In this document: one piece after another, positions 10,461 to 22,200 of the stretch
Position numbering within the stretch: the stretch's first letter is position 1
Layout: the number at the start of each line of letters is the position of its first letter
Assembly: GCF_018294505.1 (NCBI RefSeq)
Contig: NC_057801.1
Span: 196,278,477-196,342,476 of the forward strand
From: Triticum aestivum
Taxonomy: Eukaryota; Streptophyta; Magnoliopsida; Poales; Poaceae
Length of the DNA: 64,000 bases
Direction of reading: 5' to 3'
Program-made: the position numbers and the translations under genes
The notes under the pieces: model-generated
The model's database searches: none
What the model saw: only the letters and a program-made list of their open reading frames with translations
What the model was told of the DNA's origin: nothing

Positions 10461-11606
10461 TGTCGGTGTACAAAAGTAGGGGTTCTCCTTTTGACCCCTT
10501 TACCTATGCACGGGCAGTCACAGCCACGCACCACGACCACGTATAGCAGGGCAAGAAAGGGAAGCTGGAGAGAAGCCGAAGGCTCGAGATGAACAAGGCA
10601 ACATCAAGGACCAAGGCCACAAAGTGCAGATGGGCGAAGCAGGTTGCCCCAGCAAGACCCTTGCCGGGGCAGCTCGCCCACACCGGTAGAGTGTGCCACC
10701 TTGAACCCACGGTCTCCAACACCAACAACCACGTTGGACCAGGGTTCGGGAGGCACCTCCATGGTGGCATGCAAATCTTTGTGAAGACACAGAATGCTCA
10801 AGATCAGATGAGGATTGGAAGGCAACACTCCCTGCCAAGATCCTTACCGAAGAAATCCACAAAACCCCTAGCAAGGTCCTTGCCCCGGACGCCAGCGCGC
10901 CATGGACAGACCCTTGTCGGGCCACCCGGCAAGACCCTTGCCAAAGGCGACAGTAGGGCCACTGCCAGGCCCGCACCAACCAACTCCCCGCCGCCATTCG
11001 CATGCAGCTTCCAGCCCAACCAGCTGGGCAGGCACCTGCGTGGCAACATGCAGCTTCCAGGCCAGCTCAGCACGCACCTGCGTGGCGGCATGCAGATCTT
11101 CGTGGAGGCTCCACCGCAGCGCCACCTCAGCTGCTTGCTTGCCTACATGGCACCGCATGTATCGCTGGCCAGGACGCGTGTCGAAGCGAGGAGGAGCGGC
11201 GACGGACGGGACGGGCCTCGCTCCCATCCCCGATAAAGTGAGGGACACCTAAGCCATGCATTAAATGCATCTTGTCGTGTAACAAGAGCGAGAAGCTCGC
11301 ACCACTGTAGGCCTTTCCACCTCCTGTGTGCCACTCTGGCAGCCCCTTTTGCCTATAAAAGGAGGCCCATGGCATACAGGAAAAGGATTTGGCTCTTTCG
11401 AACCACGCAGCACCCGTAGCTAGTTCGAAAGCTCAAGAACACTAAATACATCCACCAAGAAGGACTAGGGTTTTATGCATCCTTGCGGCCCGAACCTGGG
11501 TAAACGATCCCCGTGTCAATTACTAATCCTGCTCTTCTCACAACCCCGAGCCCCGCAACCGCAGTAGGGATTCTTGGGATCCCATAGGTGTCGTTTCCCG
11601 TCGACC
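10461..11606 (+). repeat. Element A 5' LTR
   Basis: About 1146 bp. Aligns with 31119-32324 over its whole length, sharing the 'gtgaagacacagaatgctca' type block, the TATA region and the end 'gtgtcgtttcccg'. The terminal A of the expected GACA is C here (11606). Pyrrolidine-free, proline- and alanine-rich open frames on both strands (10504-11375) come from GC-rich sequence and are not genes. Confidence 0.85.
11354..11360 (+). promoter_or_regulatory. TATA box of element A 5' LTR
   Basis: 'ctataaaagg' in a GC-rich setting about 250 bp before the LTR end, conserved in the 3' LTR at 32072-32078. This is the expected position of the U3 promoter. Confidence 0.65.
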
Positions 11607-11610
11607 TCTT

Positions 11611-11629
11611 TGGCGCGCCAGGTAGGGGG
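11611..11629 (+). other. Element A primer-binding site
   Basis: TGGCGCGCCAGGTAGGGGG lies four bases after the LTR end, where a tRNA 3' end (reading CCA) would pair to prime minus-strand DNA. The same core is used by element B (58672-58689, minus). The tRNA is probably an Arg isoacceptor, but that is from memory. Confidence 0.7.
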
Positions 11630-12268
11630 CGCCATTGTGAGAATCTGGTCTGGTAGTTGGCCTGGCAGTTCTTCATCGCCACGACTCCCGCGGAGAAGGC
11701 GACCAAGAGAGCGGCGCCGCCTGCGAGCGCAAGGGATGCCAGGACGGCGACGAAAGAGCTAAGTCATGCCAACCTTTGAACTCTTCTCCTTAATATGAGG
11801 TTATCATCCTAAGAGATTCTGCCTATGTATGGAAAACCCGTACGCCGAGGGGCCCTCCCGCGATTGGCAACGCCTATGTTCTGTTTCGAGTCCACTCAAC
11901 AGTTCAGGCGGCCACGTCGAGAGAGGCAGGGTAGCCTTCCGCCGTCAGCAACGCTCTCGACTCTAACTCGAGTCAAACTCGACAGATCGAGCGGCTGCGT
12001 GGAGGGCGTTAAGGTGGTTTGCCCGGCAGCAAGCACACCCGGCAGGCTAATGAGGAACTGTCCTCAAGATGCTTCCCTCGGTTTACGCGCCGGCAAGCCT
12101 ACCCAGTTAGCGCAGGGTGTACATACAAAGGGAAATTGAACAGGAAAATAACATGCATAATGTCAAGAGTACTGCAGAGTTATATTACATAAATTGTCGC
12201 CGCGGTTCTAACTAAAGATAGCGATTGTCTTGGTCGTGAACCTGCAATGGCGATAAGGAACAGGGTGC
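11630..12268. other. Element A interior with no recognised gene
   Basis: This is where gag should start. I find no Retrotrans_gag-like frame; a 104-codon frame at 11825-12139 has no motif. It also forms the 3' flank of the antisense gene ending at 12269. Confidence 0.5.
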
Positions 12269-12580
12269 CTAGTCCTGGCGCTGGCTCTCCAACCTCTTGA
12301 TTTTGTCGAAGAGGCTGTGGATGGGCTTGATATGCTCATTGAGCGCCAAGATGTCAGCATCCTCCGGCAAGCTCTTCAGCACAGCTCCGAAGTCGAGGTC
12401 AGGATGCCAGTGCACTATCTTGGCAAGCACCCTGGTCATGACATCCAGGCAAAGCATCCGGGACTCCTCGGCCAGGGAGGCCGTCCGGTCGGCATGAAGC
12501 CGCTCCAGAGCGCCGACGACCTTTTCAAAGTACAGGGTCAGGTTGGCGTTGGGGCTCAGGCTCGCCTCCGAGGTGTACCT
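12269..12580 (-). pseudogene. Antisense gene of element A, 3' part (C-terminal module)
   Basis: Minus-strand frame with a helical segment containing MLCLDVMTRVLAKIVHWHPD, then FGAVLKSLPE and a C-terminal SLFDKIKRLESQ, ending at a TAG at 12269-12271. It is cut from the rest of the gene by insertion of element C at 12580/12581; the upstream part resumes at 24516 after the tacct duplication. Pattern and spacing match the C-terminus of the antisense protein in element B (about 53419-53690): helix, RVF/RVL, a 'DPxxDLxSLLE'-like turn, final helix. Function unknown. Without removing element C it cannot be made as one protein. Confidence 0.65.
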
Positions 12581-12973
12581 TGATACGTCTCTAACGTATC
12601 TATATTTTTGATTGCTCCATGCTATATTATCTACTGCTTTGGGAAATATTGGGCTTTATTATCCACTTTTATATTATTTTTGGACTAACCTATTAACCGG
12701 AGGCCCAGCCCAGATTTGCTGTTTTATGCCTATTTCAGTGTTTCGAGGAAATGGAATATCAGACGGAGTCAAAACGGAACGAAATCAACTAGAGAAGTTA
12801 TTTTTGGAAGGAAAGCCACCAGATAGACTTGGACTCTATGTCAGAAGATACGGGAGCTAGTCACGAGGGTGGGGGCGCGCCCCCTGCCTCGTGGGGCCCC
12901 CGAAGCTCCACCGACGTACCCCTTGCACCCATGTATACCTACGTACCCTGAAACTTCAAGAACAGAAGATAGA
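12581..12973 (+). repeat. Element C 5' LTR, part 1
   Basis: Aligns with 22877 onward in the 3' LTR up to 'gaacagaagatagat'. The last five bases, ataga (12969-12973), are the left TSD of X2. The LTR resumes at 17215. Confidence 0.9.
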
Positions 12974-15900
12974 TGTCAGGACCCCGACTCAATGCCACAT
13001 CGATCTAGCATGTAACACCTCATATCACTTTGCGGCCTCACGCACGGTATTCCCACGGGTGACGCCTTACCTTTGCCCGGGACCGTTTGCGCCTTTTGGC
13101 ACACGTATATGATAGTGTCGCTAGCATCCATATGATAAGGAGCCCGGGCTGACATGGCTAGTTGTAAACCCAAAGTGGCACAGACTTACAGGGACAGGCA
13201 TCCATGACCCAACATCGAACGTGTCGGTCATTAGCGAGTGAATCCAGGCTGTAGCACTGGGCTAGCAGGACTCCGGTGAACTGGGCTGTAGCGGGCTAAC
13301 AGGACTCCGATATTCATCGCGTGACATTTCCCCGAAGGGACAGACACAGGAACGAAGAAGGACACATGCCGGCCAGCCTAAGTGTTCCGGAGCAGTAGCA
13401 AGCTACCATGGCTCGGTGGAAACACTAGGAGACATTTCCCGGTAAGAGAGGCTACTAAAGATAAACAACTAGATAGTCAGATCCCACACATACCAAGCAT
13501 TTCAATAACATACACACAATATGCCCGATATGTGCAAACACAACATGGCATCACAACATGACTCTACGACTCAAGTATTTATCCAATAGGCTCCGAGGAG
13601 CGAGATATTACAAACATGAGTCTCATGACCCAACATTCAGAGCATACAAATAAAAGCACAAGCGGAAGCTATCATGTCTGAGTACAGACATCTATAAATG
13701 AAAAAGGCTGAGAAGCCTGACTATCTACCAGATCCTGCCGAGGCACAAGATCGTAGCTGAGGTAACAAGCTAAACGTCGAAGTCCACGTGGAACTACTAG
13801 CGAGACCGAAGTCTCTCTGCAAAAACATAAATAGGCAAACGTGAGTACAAATGTACCCAGCAAGACTTACATCAGAACTATCTACATATGCATCATTATC
13901 AACAAAGGGGATGGTGGGGTTTAACTGCAGCAAGCCAGCTTTGACTCGGTGGCTATCCTGAACTACGACAGCAAGTAACTCTTTTGAGGTGGCGCACACG
14001 AGTCCACATATTCACCATATCAATACACCACTATGGATCCGCTCCCGTCTCCCTACGAGAACGCCATCCATATTACTCACGCTTATCTTGCGTATTTTAG
14101 AGTATCCACTTTCACTTGTCTATGAACTGATATAAGCAACCCAGAAGTCCTTTTCCGCGGACACGGCTATTCGAATAGATGATGTTAACCCTGCAGGGGT
14201 GTACTTCTTCACACACGCTCTCACCACTTACCGCCGTTTACACGACATGTACTCAGCAACCTTCAAGCAGAAGCCCAACGTGGGTGTCGGCCACGGCCTG
14301 CCTAAACACTCAAGTCTCTAGTCCAGGTTTATCGCCTATTCGGGTTCCATCCATGAGGAGATCCGGCCGGAGTTTCGCTCACAGCCCCAAACGATGTGTA
14401 CAGGGTTCCGTGACACCAAACGGGCGCCCGGTTTACCCGGCCACGTGCCTACCACATCACAGCCCACCCCTACGGTCAGCGCTGCGCATGGCCTCCAGCA
14501 TACTACAAACACCAGAAACTACTTGCAACTCCTGGACAGAGGACAAGGGTGATCAAGAAGCCGAGAGGGTCCATTGGTTTCGGGCCCAATGCGTGGTAGT
14601 AGCTGAATCATGGATCACAAACACAGAACTCAGTTCCTGAGGACGGCTGCAATGAGACAACCCACCATGTACTCCTACATGGCCTCTCACCGCTACCTTT
14701 ACCAAATCGTATTCAGACACTTAGCTCACACACAGTAGGACATGTTCACACACCTCTGATTCATCCCCGATGAATCAGACCTGACTCAACTCTAAGCAGT
14801 AGCAGGCATGACAAACAAGCATGAATGAGTAGGCACAACAGGGCTCAAACAACTCCTACTCATGCTAGTGGGTTTCATCTATTTACTGTGGCAATGACAG
14901 GTCATGCAAAGGATAAAGGGGTTCAGCTACCGCAGCAGGTAACAGATGAATTGTTGTTGTCCTAATGCAGTAAAAGAGAGCAGGAGCGAGAGAGTGGGAT
15001 TGTATCGGAATGAACAAGGGGGTTTTGCTTGCCTGGCACTTCTGAAGATAACATTGAGTCTTCATCAGTGTCAACGATCACATCGTCGGTACAACGTCTA
15101 CCGAGGGAGAACAACACCGGCAAACACAGAAGAAACACGATCAATGCAATGCACAATATGATGCATGCTATGACATGGCAATATGAATGTGTTTTGGGCT
15201 AATGCATCTAGCAACACGTTAAATGGGGTTGGTTTGAATACAAGATTCAAATTCAAACTCCATATGTGATTATTCAAATGCCATTTAATTGATTTGTCCT
15301 AAACAGTGGTGATAAGTTGTTCTAACATGCATGGAAATGGTACAGATGGATTCCTTGAATTTTTCTGATAATTTTTCATATATAAATTATTTAATTTGGA
15401 GTTACGGTTGAATTTCTATGATTTATTGAAGTTTAGGGCATATTCTGAAAATAAATAAATCATTTCTGACTTATTTAAAATCCCAGAAGCATATACTGCG
15501 TCAGCATGACGCCGGGGTGACGTCAGCAGGTCAAAGGCGTCTACCAGGTCAAACCTGACCAGTGGGACCCACTGGTCAGTGACCCAGTCAACTAACCAAG
15601 TTAGTTAGCCCTAACTAACTGGATTGGGCCCACCGGTCAGTGACTAACCTAAATATGATTAGCCCTAACTAACTTAGTTAGCCGGGCGGGGCCCGCATGT
15701 CAGTGGCTCACCTAATTAACTAAGTTAATTAACACTAACTAACCTAACACTAATTAGGCAGGCGCCTGGGCCCACACGTCAGGGGGGGTCAACCCCTGGG
15801 CCGATCAGGTCAAACCTGCTGGCGACATGTCGCCGGCGACGACAGTAGCGGCGGGGCGGCTCGGAATTGCGATACAGGGAGCCATTCGAGGCGCCGCTGG

Positions 15901-17209
15901 GCTCTACAGGAAGCTGGCGATCCCGCGCATCCAACAGTGCAACCGGGGCGAGCTGGGGTGGCCGAAATCCTCGCCGGCGTCGAGCTCAGCGGCTGCCGGA
16001 CCTCGGGCGTTGGCGGAAACGGTGCTACGGTGCACAACAGGGAGAACCCGTGGGTGCTGCAGGTTCACAGGAGCGTGGCGAGCACGCTGGTGATGCTCGG
16101 GCGAGCGGACGAGCTCAGGAGCATGGAGCTCGTCGGCCGTGGTGGCGGCGAGCTTCGGCGGAGGTGGGGAACGGGGCTAGAGCAAGAACGCGAGCAGGAG
16201 AGGAGGGGGAATCGGTCCATGAGCTCACTGTGGTTGCAGAGCGCGTCTCAGTGGGCTCGGGGGCGACCTGGAGACGGAGAATCGGGCCGGCGATCTTCGA
16301 TGCCCGTCGGTGAAGATGGCGGCGATGGCGTCACTGCAGGGCTCCTGGTGTTGCTTGGAGTGGTGGGGAGGATGAGTAGGTCGAGGCAGAGCTTCCTGGG
16401 GCGTTGGTGAGGCGTGGGGTGGCCGGTGGCCACGGTGGTTCTCGTCGGTGGCGGCGGCTCCGTTCGGGTGAGGAGGACAGAGGAGGGGGAGAGGATGAGG
16501 GCGAGGGAGAGCGAGAGGCGCACGGGGAGAGTAGGAGAGGGTCGAGGGGAGTGCGTGGCACCCTCAGGTGCCTCCAGCGGCGAGCAGGTAAGCAGGAGGT
16601 GGCCGGGGCTCTCGGGCGCGCGCGCCACGCCTCGGTCCTTCTGGCGAGGAGGAAGACGACAGGGGGGGGGGGGGGGGGAGATGGGCTGGGCCGGAGGTGT
16701 TGGGCCGTCCAGGTGGGCTTCGGTGAGCGCCAGGTAAGTCCAGGTAAGTTTCTGTTCTTTTATTGTTTTTCTGTTTCTGTTTTATACTTTGCCACTGTTT
16801 TTTTCAAATTAAAACAAATCGAAAACAGTGCCAGATATCCTCTGAATAATTTATGTTGCTAGATGGACTTTTCCAACACCACATAAAGCATTTCAGAGTT
16901 ATTTGAAAATATATCCCATATATTATGAATATAATTCCAAATTCAAATACAATAATGATTTAAATTCAGTGCTCAAAATATTCCTCAAAATGTTCATTAT
17001 TTTTGGTTTGGTGCAAAACCCTTGCCAAAATATAACCAACATTATTTAAGGCCATTTCGGAAACATTGAATGCATTTTCCAGGGTTCTTTGCCCCTCTTT
17101 TATTTAAGTTTTTGAGGCTTCCAGAATTCCTCAGTTCAAGTTTCAAAAATTTAAGCATGATGCACACATGGAAGCAAACATAGGTCAGGCCAGGACTAGG
17201 GATGTGACA
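12974..17209 (-). mobile_element. X2: solo LTR of the X family inside element C's 5' LTR
   Basis: A 4236 bp unit with termini TGTCAGGACC ... GGGATGTGACA and a perfect 5 bp TSD, ataga (12969-12973 and 17210-17214). No second LTR and no internal domain adjoin it, the structure left by recombination between the two LTRs of one element. In LTR sense it lies on the minus strand, opposite to X1. It includes an AT-rich half, a GC-rich half (about 15790-16740) and a 17-base G-run (16662-16678). Open frames in the GC-rich part occur on both strands and are not genes. Confidence 0.9.
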
Positions 17210-17214
17210 ATAGA

Positions 17215-18428
17215 TCGGGAGTTCTGCCGCCGCAAGCCTCTGTAGCCACCAAAAACCTCTCGGGATCCCGTTCTGGCGCCCTTCCGGAGGGGGAACCATC
17301 ACCGGTGGCCATCTTCATCATCCCGGCGCTATTCATGACGAGGGGGGAGTAGTTCATCCTCGGGGCTGAGGGTATGTACCAGTAGCTATGTGTTTGATCT
17401 CTCTCTTGTGTTCTCTCTCGTGTTCCCTCTATGGCACGATCTTAATGTATCCCGAGCTTTGCTATTGTAGTTGGATCTTATGATGTTTCTCCCCCTGTAC
17501 TCTCTTGTGATGAATTGAGTTTCCCCTTTGAAGTTATCTTATCGGATTGAGTCTTTATGAGAACACTTGATGTATATCTTGCCGTGATTATCTATGGTGA
17601 CAATGGGATATCATGTGCCACTTGATGTATGTTTTGGTGATCAACTTGCGGGTTTCGTAACATTGGGAACCTATGGATAGGGGTTAGCACACGTTCTTGA
17701 CTCTTCGGTAGAAACTTTGGGGCACTCTTTGAAATACTTTGTGTTGGTTGGATGAATCTGAGATTGTGTGATGCATATAATATAATCATGCCTGCGGATA
17801 CTTGAGGTGACAATGGAGTATCTAGGTGACATTAGGGTTTTGGTTGATTTGTGTCTTAAGGTGTTATTCTAGTACGAACTCTTTTATAGATTGATCCGAA
17901 AGAATAACTTTGAGGTGGTTTCTTACCCTACCATAATCTCTACGTTTGTTCTCCGCTATTACTTGCTGCGGAGTGACTCTTTGTTGCATGTTGAGGGCTT
18001 GTTATATGATCTATCTATGTTATTATTGTTGAGAGAACTTGCATTAGTGAAAGTATGAACCCTAGGCCTTGTTTCCTATCATTGCAATACCATTTACACT
18101 CACTTTTACCATTATTTACATTGCTGTTTTTATTATTTCAGATTACAAATACCTTTATCTACCATCCATATTGCACTTGTATCACCATCTCTTCGCCGAA
18201 CTAGTGCACCTATACAATTTGCCATTGTGTTGGGTGTGTTGGGGACACAAGAGACTTTTTGTTATTTGGATGCAGGGTTGTTTGAGAGAGACCATCTTCA
18301 TCCTACGCCTCCTACGGATTGATAAACCTTAGGTCATCCACTTGAGGGAAATTTGCTACTGTCCTACAAACATGTGCACTTGCAAGCCCAACAACGTCTA
18401 CAAGAAGAAGGTTGTGTAGTAGACATCA
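17215..18428 (+). repeat. Element C 5' LTR, part 2
   Basis: Resumes 'tcgggagttctgccgccgca' and aligns to 23290-24510, ending 'gtagtagacatca' at 18428. With part 1 the LTR is about 1.6 kb, close to the 1634 bp 3' LTR. Differences are point changes and small indels. Confidence 0.9.
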
Positions 18429-18438
18429 AGCTCTTTTC

Positions 18439-18456
18439 TGGCGCCGTTGCCGGGGA
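18439..18456 (+). other. Element C primer-binding site, tRNA-Asp type
   Basis: TGGCGCCGTTGCCGGGGA is complementary to the plant tRNA-Asp 3' end (CCCCGGCAACGGCGCCA, recalled). It starts ten bases after the LTR end. Confidence 0.8.
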
Positions 18457-18551
18457 GGTTAGCGCTTGAAGGTATATCTTTAGATCTTGCAATCGGATCT
18501 TTTTTTCTTGTTTTCTCACTAGTTTAGTTTATAAAAGAAAACTACAAAAAA

Positions 18552-19315
18552 ATGGAATTAATGATGCCTCATATGCTTCATCTTTTTAATGTCTTTCTTG
18601 AAAATGATGGGAAGGAAAATTGTGCTCAAGTACTAGAAGAAGAATTACATAGAATGCTTGGCATAAAATATGTGAATGATGAGCATGATTTCAATGTTGT
18701 TAGTATGAATTCCTTCAATATCCATGATGCTAATGATATGCAAAGCCACAAGATTGGGGAAGCTATGTTTGATGAAGATGATATTTTTTGTCCCCCAAGC
18801 TTTGATGAGCAAATTTACTATGATGAAAGCATGCCTCCTATCTATGATGATTATTGTGATGACACGTATGCTTTAAAGAATAATGATAACCATGAAACTT
18901 GTCATCTTGATCCTAATTTTAAAGCATATGATAGTTATTTTGTTGAGTTTGCTCCCACTACTATTCATGAGAAGATTTTGCTTATGAGGAGAGTAGTAAA
19001 TTTTCTATGCTAGTAGATCATGAAAAGAATGCTTTAGGTGCTGGTTACATTGTTGAATTCATTCATGATGCTACTGAAAATTATTATGAGGGAGGAATAT
19101 ATGCTTGTAGGAATTGCAATAATATCAAGTTTCCTCTCTATGTGCTTCAAGTTTTGATGCTATGCTTGTTTTACCTTCCTATGCTAGTTGATTATCGTTC
19201 TCATAAGTTGTTTGCTCACAAAATCCCTATGCATAGGAAGTGGGTTAGACTTAAATGTGCTAGTCATATGCTTCATGATGCTCCCGTTATGTTTCAATTC
19301 TTATCTTTTGTGTGA
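18552..19315 (+). pseudogene. acidic open frame of element C interior, frameshifted
   Basis: The first frame (18552-19013) encodes about 153 residues rich in Asp, Glu and Asn, with CPPSFDEQIYYDESMPPIYD and FVEFAPTTIHEK. After a frameshift near 18985 a second frame (from 19007) goes on with MLVDHEKNALGAGYIVEFIH and a YACRNCNNIKFPLY segment. I recognise it only as the kind of frame found in many Triticeae non-autonomous elements; no enzymatic domain is visible. It takes the place where D keeps a gag fragment. Function unknown. The frameshift makes this copy unlikely to give one protein. Confidence 0.5.
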
Positions 19316-20024
19316 GCATCATTGCCATCATCATGCCTAGCTAGAAAGGCATTAAAGAAAGCGCTTGTTGGGAGACAACCCAATACTTATCCTTACTGTT
19401 TTGTGTGTTCAAATGATTATGCTACTGTAGTAATCATGTTTTATATCTTTTGTTTCAATAAAGTGCCAAGTAAGACCTTTAAGATGGCTTACGGTGATAG
19501 TTGTGTTGATCCCGCTGAAAATCAGAAACTTTTGTACCCAGTAAATTAGTTTTGTTAATTCACAGAAACGTTCTTCTGATCTAATTCTTTGTGCTCTGGA
19601 TTGGTACACGAATTTCCTAGGACTTCCTAATTTGGTAGGATTTGTTGAGTTCCAGAAGTATACGTTTGATACAGATTACTACAGACTGTTCTGTTTTTGA
19701 CAGATTATGTTTTCTATGTGTTGTTTGCTTATTTTGATGAATCTATGAGTAGTATCGGAGGGTATGAACCATAGATAAGTTGGAGTACAGTAGATATTAC
19801 ACCAATATGAATTTAAAATGAGTTAATTACAGTACCAATGTGGTGGTTTTGTTTTCTTTCACTAACGGAGCTTATAAGATTTCCTGTTGAGTTTTGTGTT
19901 GTGAAGTTTTCAAGTTTTGGGTAAAGATTCGATGGACCATGGAATAATGAGTGGCAAGAGCCTAAGATTGGGGATGCCTAAGGCACCCCAAGGAAATATT
20001 AAAGGATACCAAGAACCTAAGCTT

Positions 20025-20048
20025 GGGGATGCCCCGGAAGGCATCCCC
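20025..20048 (+). repeat. hairpin with PPT-like stem, copy 1
   Basis: GGGGATGCC, loop CCGGAA, GGCATCCCC: a perfect 9 bp stem. The left arm overlaps AAGCTTGGGGATGCC (20019-20033). Repeated at 20761-20783 and, in element D, at 35574-35597. Confidence 0.8.
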
Positions 20049-20760
20049 TCTTTCGTCTTCGTTCATCGGTAACTTTACTTGGAGCTATATTTTTATTCAC
20101 CACATGATATGTGTTTTGCTTGGAGCGTCATTTTATTTTGTTAGTATTAGCTTGCTGTTATTTAGAATAACTTTTTGCATCATTAGTTTCAACAAAGAAG
20201 TCAAGGATAGCCTTTGCCATGCTTATTTTGCTAGTATACATGTTGCTATTTGAAAAACAGAAAGTTTACCGCTGTTGCAAAAATTCCCTAGAAAAGTCAG
20301 AGAGTGGTATAATGTTGAATCTTTTTTCATATTGAGCTCTGATAAATGTATTACAGTGGGAATTTTAGTTCATAATTTTTGCAGTCAGGGAAGTATTTAT
20401 ACTCTTGCATTCTTTACAGACTGTACTGTTTTGGCAGATTGCTGTTATGGTTGCATTGTTTGCATATGTTTGCTTGATTAATGATTCTATTTGAGGATAG
20501 GAGTATTAAATATGCAGAGGCATTTAGTATGCAATATTGAATAATTATTTAAGTGATTTGTTACAGTATAAAATGATAAGGTTTTGCGTTGGTTTATACT
20601 AACCTATCTCATGAGTTCTTGTTGAGTTTGTTGTGAATGAAGCTTTTGATAAAAAGAGAAACCATGATATGAGACGAATTAAGGAGACACAAAAGCTCAA
20701 GCTTGGGGATCCCAAGGCGCCCCAAGATAATATTTCAAGAAGTCTCAAGCATCTAAGCTT

Positions 20761-20783
20761 GGGGATGCCCCGGTAGGCATCCC
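20761..20783 (+). repeat. hairpin with PPT-like stem, copy 2
   Basis: GGGGATGCC, loop CCGGTA, GGCATCCC. The same unit as at 20025 with one loop change, again preceded by AAGCTT. Confidence 0.8.
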
Positions 20784-21978
20784 ACCTTTCTTCTTCAACA
20801 ACTATCGGTTAGTATCGGTTGAGCCTAAGTTTTTGCTTCTTCACATGAGTTGTCCTATCCTTGCAATGTAGTTTTCTTTAGTTTTGCTTGCTGTTTGAAT
20901 AAAGTATCAAGATCTGAAATTATTAAATGAGAGAGAGTCTTCGCATAGATGCATAATTATTTAGCTACTCATTGACCTTCACTTATATCTTTCGGAGTAG
21001 TTTGTCATTTTCTCTAGTGCATCACTTATACCTTTTAGAGCATGGTGGTAGTTTTATTTTGAAGAAATAGATGAACTCTCATACTTCACTTAGATTATTT
21101 TGAGAGTCGTTAATAGCATGGTAATTTGCTTAATATTAATATACTTGGTATTCAAGATATGCGAAACTTTCTTATGAGTGTGTTGAATACTAAGAAAAGT
21201 TTGATACTTGATAATTGTTTTGAGATATGGAGGTAGTGATATTAAAGTCATGCTAGTTGGGTGATTATGAATTCAAAGAATTCTTGTGTTGAAGTTAGCA
21301 AGTCCCGTAGCATGCACGTATGGTTAAAGTTGTGTAACAAATTTGAAACATGAAGTGTACCTGGCTTGTGCATCCTTATGAGTGGCGGTCGGGGACAAGC
21401 GATGGTCTTTTCCTACCAATCTATCCCCCTAGGATCATGCGCGTAGTACTTGATTTTTGATGACTTCTAAATTTTTGCAATAAGTATATGAGTTCTTTTG
21501 ACTAATGTTGAGTCCATGGATTATACGCACTTTTACCTTTCCGCCATTGCTAGCCTCTTCGGTACCGTGCATTGCCCTTTCTCACCTTGAGAGTTGGTGC
21601 AAACTTCGCCGGTGCATCCAAACCCCGTGATACGATATGCTCTATCACACATAAACCTCCTTATATCTTCCTCAAAACAGCCACCATACCTACCTATCAT
21701 GGCATTTCCATAGCCATTCCGAGATATATTGCCATGCACCTTCCATCATCATATTCATGACATACATTACTTTTGTCATATTGCCATTTCATGATCATGT
21801 AGTTGACATCGTATTTGTGGCAAAGCCACCATGCATAATTCATACATGTCACTCTTGATTCATTGCACCATCCCGGTACACTGCCGGAGGCATTCATAGA
21901 GTCATATCTTGTTCTAAGTTTTGAGTTGTAATCCTTATGTTGTAATCAATGAAGTGTGATGATCATCATTATTAGAGC

Positions 21979-22073
21979 ATTGCCCAAAAGAAAGAAAGGC
22001 CAAAAAAAAGAAAAAAAAGGGGGCCAAAGAAAAAAAGGAAAAAAAGGAAAGAAAAAAAAGAAAATAAATAAAA
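21979..22073 (+). repeat. A/G-rich tract in element C
   Basis: Nearly pure A and G with short 'ggcc' interruptions. The counterpart in D is 36838-36933. Lysine-rich frames across it are compositional. Confidence 0.8.
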
Positions 22074-22104
22074 GGGGCAATGTTACTGTCTCTTTTTCCA
22101 CACT

Positions 22105-22200
22105 TGTGCTTCAAAGTAGCACCTTGTTCTTCATGTAGTGAGTCTCATATATTGTGCTTCAAAGTAGCACCTTGTTCTTCATGTAGTGAGTCTCATAAGT
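22105..22200 (+). repeat. 48 bp tandem duplication in element C
   Basis: Two copies of a unit starting 'tgtgcttcaaagtagcacc' at 22105 and 22153. The same duplication is in element D (36962 and 37010), so it predates the split of these copies. Confidence 0.8.

Larger units (their letters stand above)
19316..21978 (+). other. Element C non-coding interior with hairpins
   Basis: Homologous to 34870-36837 in element D. It holds two strong hairpins (20025-20048 and 20761-20783, stem GGGGATGCC / GGCATCCCC) and extra copies of AAGCTTGGGGAT, the same sequence that forms the polypurine site before the 3' LTR. No reading frame of note. Confidence 0.6.

Noticed and set aside
10504..11375. Long frames (up to 215 codons) on both strands of element A 5' LTR, and the same at 31134-31970
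   Set aside because: LTR sequence. Frames are broken between the two LTRs of the same element and lack motifs; GC-rich composition removes stops.
15810..16862. Frames of up to 157 codons in X2
   Set aside because: Same GC-rich LTR block as in X1, open on both strands; no conservation of frame.
21533..21739. 68-codon minus-strand frame, also found at 36382-36588
   Set aside because: Similar because both elements share this interior segment. It runs antisense, is short and has no motif; sequence conservation reflects recent common origin of the repeats.
21956..22138. Lysine-rich 60-codon frame (and 36811-37140)
   Set aside because: It crosses an A/G-rich tract that is part of the non-coding interior of elements C and D.
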